Origin: Panax quinquefolius | Lineage: Eukaryota; Streptophyta; Magnoliopsida; Apiales; Araliaceae | Length of the DNA stretch: 64,000 bases | Assembly (NCBI GenBank): GCA_020205615.1 | Contig: CM035165.1 | Location: 87,296,005 to 87,360,004, forward strand | Direction: 5' to 3' | Shown: positions 22,771 to 32,386 of the stretch, in pieces | Numbering within the stretch: position 1 is the first letter of the stretch | Layout: each line of letters starts with the position of its first letter | The notes under the pieces: generated by a model | The model's input: only the letters and a program-made list of their open reading frames with translations | Told to the model about the DNA's origin: nothing | Databases searched by the model: none | Program-made: the position numbers and the translations under genes

Positions 22771-24230
22771 TTGTCTATGTTAACGGCTCAAAATGAGTTA
22801 ATAACAGAGATGGCTATGATGGAAATAGAAGTGAAGATGCCGAGTGATTCGGGGCAGTTACTCTTTGCGACAGAGATGCAATCTACCATCGTAGAAAGAG
22901 TCAAGGAGGTACAACTCAAGACGGATGAGTTTAACCAAATGAAGAAGCAGTTATCCGAGAAGGAAAAGGTTAAGTATAGTCTTGATAATGAGGGATTATT
23001 AAGATTTGAGGGAAGAATTTGGGTTCCGAATGAGACGGAATTAAAGGAGCAAGTGTTACAAGAAGCTCATAGTTCGAGGTACTCGATACATCCTGGTAGC
23101 ACTAAGATGTATCAAGACCTTCGACGAGTTTTTTTGGTGGCCAAATATGAAAAGAGAAATAGCGAGAGTATGTGAGTAGGTGCTTAACTTGTCAAAAAAA
23201 TTAAGGTAGAACATCAACGACCCGATGGTTTATTACGGTCATTCGAGATTCCGAATGGAAGTGGGAGCATATCACTATGGACTTCGTGGTGGGACTTCCG
23301 GCGATGCGAGAAAGTATGCGATTCAATTTGGGTAATAGTGGACCCATTGGCGAAGTCGGCTCACTTTTTTCAATTAGGGTCAAGTATAACTTAGACCCGA
23401 TTAGCTAAACTTTATGTTAAGAAAATTATTTCCAGACATGGAGTACCGGTATCGATTGTGTCAGATCGTGATCCACGATTCACATCGAACTTTTGGAGGA
23501 GTTTGCAAGAGCAGTTGGGAACACAGCTGAGGTTAAGCACGGCTTATCATCCACAAACCGATGGGCAGAGCGAAAGGACAATTCAGACGTTAGAAGACAT
23601 GTTGAGGTCTTGCGTCATGGATTTCAAGGGTAGTTGGGATGATCACCTACCACTAGTAGAGTTTGCATATAACAACAGTTATCATACAAGCATAGACATG
23701 CTGCCATATGAAGCTCTGTATGGGAGAAAGTGCAGAACACCTTTGTGTTGGGATGAGGTGGGAGAACACCGGATGCTAGGACCAGAATTGGTGCAGCAGA
23801 CAGCGGATGTGGTAAAGTTAATTCAGATGCGTCTCGTCACAGCTCAGGAGAGACAGAAGAAGTATGCGGACTCACAAAGACTAAGTCGAGAGTTTGAGGT
23901 GGGCTCATATGTGTTTCTAAAGGTATCTCCCTGGAAAGGAAAGATACGCTTTGGAAAGAAGGGAAAGTTAAGTCTAAGGTTTATAGGACCTTTTGAAGTA
24001 TTAAAACGGGTGGGAGAAGTAGCGTATATGATAGCATTACCTCCGGACCTAGGACGAATACATAACGTGTTTCACGTATCTGTATTACGTCCATATAAGC
24101 CGGATTATAAGCATATAATCGAGTATAAGCCGATTCATATCGAGAAAGACTTATCATATGAAGAGTCACCGATGCAGATCATTGATAGAAGGGAACAAGT
24201 TCTGAGGAACAAGGTAATACCATAAGTAAA
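22771..24230 (+). pseudogene. Gypsy integrase with HHCC finger, DDE core and GPY/F region
   Basis: The frame 22696-23175 ends with the zinc-finger His region (EAHSSRYSIHPGSTKMYQDL); the Cys pair follows near 23190 in a shifted frame. The first catalytic Asp region (about 23275-23300, D-F-V-V-G-L-P) is out of frame. 23458-24225 is a clean 255-codon frame with [13 protein letters not shown] (second Asp), [20 protein letters not shown] (catalytic Glu), [11 protein letters not shown], a GPF-containing segment and [10 protein letters not shown]. The long intact tail contrasts with the broken front. Integrase inserts the cDNA into the host genome. Confidence 0.88.
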
Positions 24231-24300
24231 AGTATTATGGAAGAACCACGACGCTGAAGAAGCAACGTGGGAACTAGAAGAAAAGATGAAGGTACAGTAG
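24130..24300 (+). pseudogene. Chromodomain remnant at the integrase C-terminus
   Basis: Codons after the integrase frame read V-K-V-L-W-K-N-H-D-A-E-E-A-T-W-E-L-E-E-K-M. This is the VLWxNHxxEEATWExE signature of the degenerate chromodomain of Tekay/Del-type chromoviruses, thought to guide integration to heterochromatin. It is separated from the integrase frame by one in-frame stop (24223-24225) and ends at a stop at 24298. Confidence 0.8.
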
Positions 24301-24358
24301 AGGGAAGGCATACTCATCACTATTTATGAAATCCAAGGACACGTGGAAAAATGAGAAT

Positions 24359-24368
24359 TAGTTTAACA
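24359..24368 (+). repeat. Possible residue of the missing gypsy 3' LTR
   Basis: TAGTTTAACA sits between a purine-rich GAGAAT stretch and GAAT, then Sirevirus coding sequence. A TTTAACA end resembles the GCTACA end of the 5' LTR. The evidence is thin. Confidence 0.35.
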
Positions 24369-24372
24369 GAAT

Positions 24373-24600
24373 GATACCTAAGGAACCACACAAGTCCAAG
24401 TGGAGGATGAATCATCATACACACACAGGCATGCATCATTATAAATGTTTCATATGCAATAAATATGGTCATAGGGCTGCCAAGTGTTATTATATTTCCA
24501 TGCATGTGAGACCCAAGATTAGATAGATTTGGGTCCCCAAAGATACTAACAAAGAAGGACCCATGCAAATATGGGTACCAAAATGAAGGTTCAAATGTTT
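24373..24600 (+). pseudogene. Sirevirus Gag C-terminus with CCHC zinc knuckle
   Basis: Sirevirus gag resumes after the nested element with codons P-K-E-P-H-K-S-K-W-R-M. Then comes a perfect zinc knuckle at 24446-24487: C-F-I-C-N-K-Y-G-H-R-A-A-K-C (C-x2-C-x4-H-x4-C). It binds the genomic RNA. An in-frame stop or indel lies just ahead of the knuckle. The preceding half of Gag is at 9534-11192. Confidence 0.82.
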
Positions 24601-24609
24601 TGACAGGAA

Positions 24610-24861
24610 AAGAGCTCCACGACCTCAACATGGTATCTGAACAATGGATGCTCGAGGCATATGATAGGGAACAAAGCTCTATTATCTAACTACATAGAAA
24701 AGGAGGGTCCCTCAGTCATCTTTGGAAATAACGGCTCGGGCAAGACAAGAGGATATGGCTCTGCTGACAATGGTGCAGTATCTTTCAGCAAAGTAGCCTA
24801 TGTGGAAGGTCTTTAACACAACCTTCTAAGTATCAGCCAACTCTGCGACAAGGGTCATCAA
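24610..24861 (+). pseudogene. Sirevirus aspartic protease remnant
   Basis: Codons from 24631 read W-Y-L-N-N-G-C-S-R-H-M, the copia protease active-site region, which in functional copies is W-x-L-D-S-G-C-S-R-H-M. Both Asp and Ser of the DSG triad are replaced by Asn, so catalysis should be lost even apart from frameshifts. Downstream, I-F-G-N-N-G-S-G-K-T and L-L-S-I-S-Q-L-C-D-K-G complete the domain up to the integrase. Confidence 0.78.
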
Positions 24862-25521
24862 GTGACATTCCTCAATAACCAATGTCAAGTCAGAGATTTG
24901 AAGACATCTGCTGTAAAGCTAACCGGGACAAGAGAAAGAAATGTCTACACAATAGATCTTGGTCAACTAAGCTCAGATGAGACAATATGTTTTCTGGCAA
25001 AAGCATCTGAAGAAATGAGTTGGCTATGGCATAGACGGTTGTCTCACTTAAACTTCAAAAGTATGTCCAAACTGGCATCAAAAGACCTAGTAGCTGGCCT
25101 ACCCAAGTTCAACTTCGTGAAGGAAAGGCCATGCAATGCTTGTCAGCTTGGAAAGCAACCCAGAAGCTCATTCAAGAGCAAGACTGTCAAATCTATTGAC
25201 AGGCCATTGCAGTTGCTTCACATGGATCTCTTTGGGCCAATCCCAACAACCAGTCTTGGAGGAAAAAGATACTCTCTAGTCATAGTCGACGACTACACCA
25301 GATTCACATGGGTATTCTTCCTAACTTCTAAGGATGAAACTAGCTCCGAATTAATCAAGATGTTCAGACTGGTGATGAACGAGAAAGGAGAGAAAATCAA
25401 GGTCATAAGGAGTGATCATGGCGGAGAATTGATTTCGAAAATGGATCGATTCTGCTTGCACGAACAATGGGATCGATCCACAACTTCTCGACTCCACGAA
25501 CTCCTCAACAAAATGGAGTAG
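24862..25521 (+). pseudogene. Sirevirus GAG-pre-integrase and integrase core, first part
   Basis: A 219-codon frame. Residues about 50-100 form the zinc-binding N-terminal domain (W-H-R-R-L-S-H-L-N ... C-N-A-C). Then the catalytic core starts: L-H-M-D-L-F-G-P (first Asp), IVDDYTRFTWVFFL, and I-R-S-D-H-G-G-E (second Asp). After about residue 190 the reading frame slips and the conserved Q-N-G-V-V-E-R-K-N segment with the catalytic Glu is disrupted (about 25505-25545). Confidence 0.88.
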
Positions 25522-25540
25522 TGAAAAAAGAATGTAAACC

Positions 25541-25849
25541 TTGATAGAGGTTTGGAAGAACTCTACTAGTCTGCGACCATCTGCTGAATACTTCTGGGCA
25601 GAAGCTATCAACATTGCATGCTACACGCAGAACAGATCACTCATACACTCTACGATCAAGAAGACGCCCTACGAATTGTGGAAAGGAAGAAAGCCAAGTG
25701 TCAGCTACTTCCATGTCTTTGGCAGTGCATGCTACATTCTCAACAATGGAAAGCGATGTCGACAAAATTCCATTAAGTCGACGGAAGGATCTTTCTTAGA
25801 TATGCCACAGATAGCAAGGCTTACAGGGTGTTCAACAAAAAGACACTGA
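25541..25849 (+). pseudogene. Sirevirus integrase C-terminal part
   Basis: 102 codons in a shifted frame, with FWAEAINIACYTQNRS, PYELWKGRKPSVSYFHVFG and CYILNN. This is the usual copia integrase region after the catalytic Glu. It joins the previous fragment across a frameshift and ends near the linker to RT. The next frame (25828-26085) is an acidic linker rich in Thr, Val and Glu with the repeated ATCGTAG motif in its DNA. Confidence 0.82.
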
Positions 25850-26256
25850 ATGTTGAAGTCTCAATACACATCATCTTTGATGAAACTGACTTAGACAAAA
25901 TAGTGCCTCAAGACACTACGACTGATAGTGCAGAAACTACGAATGAAGTCGTCGAGCTCAACACTACGATCGTAGTACCAGATAGTGAAATCGTAGAGCA
26001 TAAGAATGTGATCGTAGAGAGGTCCATGCAAGACAGCGAGCCTCCACTCCAAAAAGAAGAGACAAACCTTGAAGAATTAAGATAGGAAGGCATCGGGACA
26101 GATGTCTCAATCAGCAACAGATGGGCAAGAGATCACACTCAGGATCTAATCATTGGAGATCCGAGTGCTAGAATCAAAACAAGATCTGCTACTTAGAATG
26201 AATGTTTTTATCTAAGCTTCCTGTCACAAATAGAGACAAAGAAGATAGAGGATGCT

Positions 26257-26898
26257 ATGGAAGACTCTAGTTGGATAGAAGCCATGCAGGAAGAACTCAA
26301 CCAATTTGAACGAAGCAAAGTATGGAGATTGGTACCAAGACCAAAGAGTCATCCTGTGATAGGAACTAAGTGGGTCTTCAGAAACAAAATGGATGAAGAT
26401 GGGCTCATAACCAGAAACAAGGCAAGATTAGTGGCAAAGGGCTATTCTCAAGAAGAAGGTGTCGACTACGATGAGACATTTGCACCTGTTGCCAGACTGG
26501 AAGCCATCAGAATCTTTCTTGCCTTTGCTGCCCACATGAAGTTCAAAGTCTTCCAGATGGATGTCAACAGTGCATTTCTTAATGGAGAACTCCAAGAAGA
26601 AGTCTATGTAGAGCAACCTCCAGGTTTCATCAATCCATCTCTTTCCAATTATGTCTATAGATTAGATAAAGCCTTATATGGTCTTAAACAAGTACCTAGA
26701 GCATGGTATGAAACACTGACTAACTTCTTAATCGAAAATGGGTTCACTAGAGGTAGAGTAGATACCACATTGTTTCTTAGAAAGCATAAAGACAAAGTCT
26801 TACTAGTTCAAATCTATGTTGATGACATTATCTTTGGTTTTACTGACGAAAAGTTATGCAAGAGATTCTCTAAGCTAATGCGAGCAAGTTTGAAATGA
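26257..26898 (+). pseudogene. Sirevirus reverse transcriptase
   Basis: A 213-codon frame, the longest intact pol segment of this element. It starts with [18 protein letters not shown] and continues through [34 protein letters not shown], the fingers-palm [21 protein letters not shown], and PPGF. The YGLKQ-PRAWYE motif follows, then the catalytic Y-V-D-D box (about codon 188) in [10 protein letters not shown]. The frame breaks at 26898, and the thumb continues shifted to about 27090. All catalytic Asp residues are present. The enzyme copies element RNA into cDNA. Confidence 0.93.
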
Positions 26899-27089
26899 GC
26901 GTGATGGGTGGTGAACTTCTTCCTTGGATTTAAGTAAAGCGGTGAAGAAGGAATTTTCATAAACCAAGCCAAGTACATCAAAGACTTCTTGAAGAAGTAT
27001 GGCATGGAATCGACCTCTCCCATGAAAACACCAATTGCTCCTGCAACCAAGCTTGACAAGGATGAGAAAGGTAAAAGTATTGATATCAT

Positions 27090-27763
27090 TTGAATACGAG
27101 AGGTATGATAGGCTCTCTTTTATACCTAACGCCAATGGACCAGACATAATGTTTACAACATGCATATGTGCTAGATTTCGGCTAACCTAAAGAGTCACAT
27201 TTATCTGCTTTGTAAAGAGGATCTTCGTGTATCTGAAGGTACACCTTACTTGGAATTTGTGGTACCCCAAGGAATCCTCATTTGAACTAATAGGATACAC
27301 TGAGATCTTTGATTTTGCGGGATGCAAAATAGATAGAAAGAGTACTAGTGGCACTTGTCAACTTCTAGAAGCAGACTTGTGTCCTGGTTTAGCAAAATGC
27401 AAAACTCAGTGTCTACCTCAACCTGCAGAAAATTGAATATATTCTTTGGCTTTGGCAAACTTGAGCTCAGATCCTATGGATGAGAAATCACTAATACTAT
27501 GGGTTCGACTTCAAATCTATTCCCATACACCGTGATGATAACACAGTGCTATAGCAATAACTCATAATCACATCATGCATTCTAGGACTAAGCATATAGA
27601 AATAAGGTATCACTTCATTAGGGATCATGTGCAAAATGGAACTATATCTTTACAATATATCCCTACTGAAAATCAACTTGCTGATGTTTTTACAAAACCA
27701 CTAGATGAATCCAAATTTAATAAGTTAATAAGTGAGCTAGGTATGCTAAATCTACAACCATGA
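27090..27763 (+). pseudogene. Sirevirus RNase H remnant
   Basis: Two open pieces. 27227-27436 contains D-F-A-G-C-K-I-D-R-K-S-T-S-G-T-C-Q, the copia RNase H pattern with its central Asp. 27575-27763 contains HSRTKHIEIRYHFIRD, TENQLADVFTKPLD and a stop at the normal C-terminus. Between them the frame is lost (27437-27574). The end of pol is therefore at about 27763. Confidence 0.85.
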
Positions 27764-28458
27764 AATATATGCTCTAGATTGTGCTAACCATGACAGGTAC
27801 AAATGTTGAACTTAAAATCGTAGACATGATCAAGGAAACCTCACGATCGTAGAGCTGAAAAGAAAACTACCTCAACGATCGTTGCAAAGACTTAACTATC
27901 GTAGTGCAGACTCAACGATGACACAAGCACCATCCACAAAGCAAAAATATATCATGTGATGACAAGCTTCATAACATAGCAATCTCTCTAAGAGGTGCCT
28001 CAGGAACAAACCTAACCCTTGAATCTCTCCAAGAGGTTGGCCCTTCTTGAGCTACCTTAAAAGAATGCTTTATCAAAAACTCATCACAAGGATTCGGACA
28101 GACTCGACGATCGTAGGACAGACTCAACGAATGCTGATCAGACTCGACGATCGTAGGATAGACTCAACGAACATAAGACTACCTCAAAGATCATAGTCTT
28201 CGTAAGGACACCTCAGCTCTAAAGAAGCCAAGGGCAAATCAGTATATTCCTGCACAATCAAAATTGAAGAGCCAAGCAAAAATCGACACTTGCCCCACTA
28301 AGCGAAAAAGAAGAGAGGGAAGTTACAAGTACAAGTTGAAATCATAATTTTGAAATCTGAAGTTCAAAAGATTATCTCTCCCATTCTCTCTCTCTCTCAA
28401 AACAAAACCCTAAATCAGCAGAAAGCTCAGTCCGATCTCACTTCCAACTATAAAATCA
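27764..28458 (+). other. Sirevirus spacer with ACGATCGTAG motifs and a 5'UTR-like leader
   Basis: Non-coding between pol and the envelope-like ORF. It holds at least six partial or full copies of the palindromic ACGATCGTAG/CTACGATCGT motif (near 27843, 27873, 27895, 28108 and 28147, plus variants). It ends in a CT-rich run, then AAAACAAAACCCTAAATC (about 28385-28415), which looks like a plant mRNA leader, 45 bases before the ATG at 28459. Confidence 0.6.
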
Positions 28459-30706
28459 ATGGTTGCTTCAAATGTGGTTTCAGGCTACAGACTCTACTTT
28501 GACGAGTTCAAGACTGTTCCACCAAAATTTCACAAGACGCTGGTATTACTGGAGAAGGCGGGTCTCGAAGAGGCGTTGAGCACAGATACTCTTATCTATC
28601 CCAAGCTGGTGAATGAGTTCTACAAGAATGGTGTGTTTAAAGACAACACCATCACTACAAGAGTAAGGGAAGTAGAAATCAGACTAAAGGCAGAGGACTT
28701 AAATCTGGCCCTAGGTTTCAAAAATGAAGGGCACCCATTCTTTAGACAGCATAGACTTCCAAGAGGGACTAAGGAAAATGCATCACAAGAAAACCCCCTT
28801 TGTAAAAGGGTACAAAAAGAAGGAGTTCCCACAAAGGTACGAGTTCTTGGCTGACATTATTGGAAAATGCATATGCTGCAAGAGCTCAGGTCATGACTCG
28901 GTAAATGAAGCTCAACTTAAGCTCATGACGGCCATGTTTTATGGTAAACAACTCAACTATGGAGTTGTATTGCTCGAATGGATTGGTAAGTGGATCGTCA
29001 ACTCTAATAAATCAAAAAGCCCTCAGAAGATGCTATATGGACGTTTCCTGAGTATCATTCTACAATCTGCACTGGGTGACAAAATTGGGGATCAAGAGTG
29101 AGAAGCCATAAATCGAAGAATGACCCAGCAGTTGTTTGAAAACTGGAAGAGAAACCCAAGTAGAGCATGTTCGAATGATAGAGAATCCGATTGGAAGAAC
29201 GGGGATCTGAAGAACGCGAGCATTCACGGAAACATATACATTGTCGGGGAAGAAGAACAAGAAGAAGAAGCCAACAAGGAGAACCCTTTGTCCTTACGAG
29301 AAAAAAGCAAGGGCAAGAGGAAGCTAAGGGCTGAGCGGATAGAAGAGCCTCAAGGATCTACAATGATATTCCTATAGAGTCCTCGATATAGAGACTCGAG
29401 GATCTTTGAGAAGAAGCAAAGAAGATGAAGTGATGATGAGGATCAAGCCACCATATCACAGATCCTAAAGAAGAACAAAGCTAGCCATAAGTCCAAAAGG
29501 CCATCAACCACCTCAATCGTAGAGTCTTTAATGTTAGTGGAGACCAGACCAAGCATGGCAGACAAGGAGGTAGCTACTTCAAGCATAGTGGCTGTTGAAC
29601 AGGACAAAGCTGAGATTCAAGAGAGTCCTGAAGTTGTGACCAAACCTAGCAAATCAAGGAGAAAGCTGGTCAAGAAATACATTCTTGAAAATGAAAAGGT
29701 GCTGAAAAAAGAAGCAAAGAGTGTGGATGCAAAAGAAGAACTGTCCCGAGCAAAACAAGAGGACAGTGCTCCAGCTGAGGGGGAGATCCCTGAAATTCTC
29801 ATGATAGAGAATACACCGGCTGAGGGGGAGATTTCTGCAGCTCAAGAAGATGTTCCAACTGAGGGGGAGTTTCTGAACTCTCAAGAAGATAATCATGCTG
29901 AGGGGGAGCCTCATGATATCTCCATAGCAGAAGAAGAGATTCCTGCCCAAGATAAAAATGAATCAGTGCCAGACCATCCAAAGCCCATTGAGATAATGGA
30001 ATCTTCAGAAGAGGACAAAGAAGAGGAAGAAGATGATGATGATCTTCTAATCACTGGTGTAGGCAAAGATGGGTATAGAAGTTATCTGTATAATCAAATA
30101 TTCTCTTATCTACCCATGATGCCATACCATCAAGCTCAAATCCGAAACTCTTGGGATCATATATTCTGGAGCTTTAAAGAGTATCCAGACATCTCAGTAT
30201 TGGCTCATAGTTTCCCAGGGAGATTTCACTTTGCAAAGAAGTTGATTACCAATACCTCTTCCTCAAAAGATAAACCTGAGGTACTGTCTATCCCTACCAA
30301 ATTCCGAGTTAATCACTTACCATCATCTTCATTTAGCTATTTTTATGAATTCCCTTGATGTTTGGAAGTGATTCTCAATCCAGTTAGTCAATTTCCAGTT
30401 GCAGAATCCCAAAATTCTGTAACTAAGGAACCAAATACAGCCAACTTCGTTTTGTTCTCACAAACCACTGTCTCTACGATCCCTGACTCTAGCCCAGTCG
30501 TAGAGCCCCAGATAGATATCATAGGGCCCCATAGTCCAAACATTAAAATACAAGCCCCTCCATCAGACATACCATCCTCCTCCTCAAATGACTACTTTAG
30601 TCTTGACCTTGCTCTTTACAACGTGCAAGATCAACCCCAACATACAACCCCTCTAATCGACAATCCTCAAACAAATGATAATGCATATTATGATTTGATG
30701 TTTTAA
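28459..30706 (+). pseudogene. Sirevirus envelope-like region
   Basis: Begins MVASNVVSGYRLYFDEFK at 28459 and continues, after one frameshift near 28730-28780, in frame 28724-29101. Further pieces (29120-29377, 29531-30358, 30362-30706) are all in that same frame, divided by stops. The first part (N-E-F-Y-K-N-G-V-F, then a charged segment) resembles the domain found in plant transposon env-like proteins. The middle is an acidic low-complexity region, with four repeats of A/T-E-G-E encoded by polypurine tracts. The end is Ser/Pro-rich. I see no clear signal peptide or strong transmembrane helix. About 750 codons in all. Sireviruses carry an ORF of about this size here; its function is unknown. 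Confidence 0.7.
29774..29912 (+). repeat. Multiple polypurine tracts in the envelope-like region
   Basis: GCTGAGGGGGAG or ACTGAGGGGGAG occurs four times (about 29774, 29818, 29857, 29898), roughly every 40 bp, embedded in coding sequence. Repeated PPTs upstream of the 3' LTR are a described Sirevirus feature. Here they lie about 0.9 kb before the LTR. Confidence 0.75.
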
Positions 30707-30780
30707 TGTACATGCTCTTGATTATTTGTAAAGTTCTTTCCAAGTAAGATATATACAAGGACTTAGTGATAGATCAAATT

Positions 30781-32191
30781 TGTTAGGTTGATCTAAGATC
30801 TTAACATGTATCATTCTGTAATAGAATGTATAGATAGAAAGATCAAAGCTTGAAGAAATCATAGTGTATCATCTGATCAACATTGCAGAAGTCAAGGCAG
30901 AAACGTAGAGCTTCAAAGATCGTAGTGTGCCTGCCTTGAAGGGACTCTTCGGAAATTATAGAGTGGTCCCAACGTTTGCCAAGCCAACTCCACGATCGTA
31001 GTGTGATGAAGGAAACATGGAGTTTACAAGTTAACGATCGTAGTGTGCTCTCGGGAACGTAGAGTCAACAACACGAGCAAGTAAAGATCGTAGTGTGCAA
31101 GGGTTTAAGAGAAATCGTAGTGCTCTCTAAATAATAGCATCAGATCAAGCACCAAGGCAACAAGTCACTACGATCTTAATCGTAGAGTATCATGATCTGA
31201 ACCGTAGTAGAGCATTTGTCTTATGTCAGAAAACGTCGAGCCTCATGATTTGTGTAAAGGTAGATTTCAATATATGAGAAATGGATTCTAGACGCTGTAG
31301 TACTCATCAGTCCCAGAGTATATGAAATATCCTTAGTATGCAACAAAGAAGCGTATTGAAGAAGCTAAGGATAGTACCATGGGTAAGAGGGACAAAACAC
31401 CTTTTCAAGTGTTAGGTGAGAAAGCAGTCTGATGTGTCAGTGGGCCAGAATGCAGTTTCAGAAGATGTGCAGAAATGTCTCCATCAAAGATCAGAAAAGT
31501 TAAATGCATTTAATGCCTCAACGGATGAATCCAACGGATAGTTTTCAAGATCACATATATGCAGATCAGACAGATGAGAGAGAACTAAGCAAGCATTGAA
31601 CAAACGATGTGAACATCTCTCTCAAGCTCAACTCTACGATCTGAGATATTGCAAAGCTTGCTCAGCTACTCAGTTCTTTAGAACAAGTGCTTACACAGCA
31701 ACTGAGTAGCAACCATCAAGAGCACAACATTATCAACCAATTGAAGAAGAGTACCAAGTCTGCTGGACTTGAAGAGTTAAATAGTGAATCGTAAGAAAGC
31801 CAAGTCTGCTGGACTTGAAGAGTTCAAGAGTGAACTAAGAAGTTCCTAGACTGCTGGTCTAGAAGGAATCTGTGTGATTCAGAAGTTGTAACTGACATCC
31901 TTAGTGGATATCCTACTCGTTGAGTAGAAGAGTTGACTAGGAGCTTTAAGTGCTCTGAACCACTTAAAAACGACTGTGTCATTTACATTCATATCATAAC
32001 TACTATATCTGTTATAACTGCCATAACTGCCTCACCCTCATTACTCCATTGCTTGGTAAAGAAGATTAAAACAAACATTTATTCCACTAAGTTTTAATCA
32101 TTATCAAAGAACAAGTTTAAAATGAAAAGATTTTTAAATATCTATTCAACCCTCCCTTCTAGATAACTATTGTGCCAACTAAGAACTAACA
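30781..32191 (+). repeat. Sirevirus 3' LTR, 1.4 kb
   Basis: Starts TGTTAGGTTG and ends AGAACTAACA, an imperfect terminal inverted pair. The last 286 bp match the 5' LTR remnant. The U3 part contains ACGATCGTAGTGTG-type motifs at about 30992, 31033, 31085, 31115 and 31168. ACTGA (32192-32196) follows and should be the target duplication; its partner is off-window. In zinc-finger copy 2 the uninterrupted site reads GTGGCTGATTTC, consistent with this insertion point. Confidence 0.88.
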
Positions 32192-32346
32192 ACTGATTTA
32201 TGTCAATTATGTTATTTGGACAAAACTCCCCTCAATTGAGGCATAAATAGATTTATTAGGGGCAAAAAGGTTAAAAAACTATCTCAAATTAAAACAAATC
32301 TAAAATTTTAAATTTAATAAAACTATTTAGGAAAAATAAAAGTTTA

Positions 32347-32386
<40 letters not shown>

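Larger units (their letters stand above)
11193..24368 (+). mobile_element. Ty3/gypsy chromovirus (Tekay-like) nested in the Sirevirus gag, 3' LTR lost
   Basis: 5' LTR 11193-18683 (interrupted by a solo LTR), PBS 18686-18699, gag, protease, RT, RNase H, integrase and chromodomain to 24298, then a purine-rich stretch and the Sirevirus again. No 3' LTR follows. The last bases (TTTAACA, 24362-24368) resemble an LTR end and are followed by GAAT. The 5' side has GAAAT (11188-11192), so a target duplication of GAAAT with one A lost is plausible. The element would then have lost about 3.5 kb of 3' LTR down to a few bases. Confidence 0.8.
9192..32191 (+). mobile_element. Sirevirus-type Ty1/copia retrotransposon, interrupted by nested gypsy elements
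   Basis: Order on the plus strand: end of the 5' LTR (9192-9481), PBS, gag, [gypsy insertion 11193-24368], gag zinc knuckle, protease, integrase, RT, RNase H, envelope-like region, repeated polypurine tracts, 3' LTR (30781-32191). A gag, protease, integrase, RT, RNase H order is Ty1/copia. The envelope-like region downstream, the long LTR with ACGATCGTAG palindromes and the multiple GGGGGAG tracts are the hallmarks of the Sirevirus genus as I recall them. The first part of the 5' LTR lies beyond the left edge because the minus-strand gypsy complex split it. Without the nested element the body is roughly 10 kb plus LTRs. Many frameshifts are present. Confidence 0.85.
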
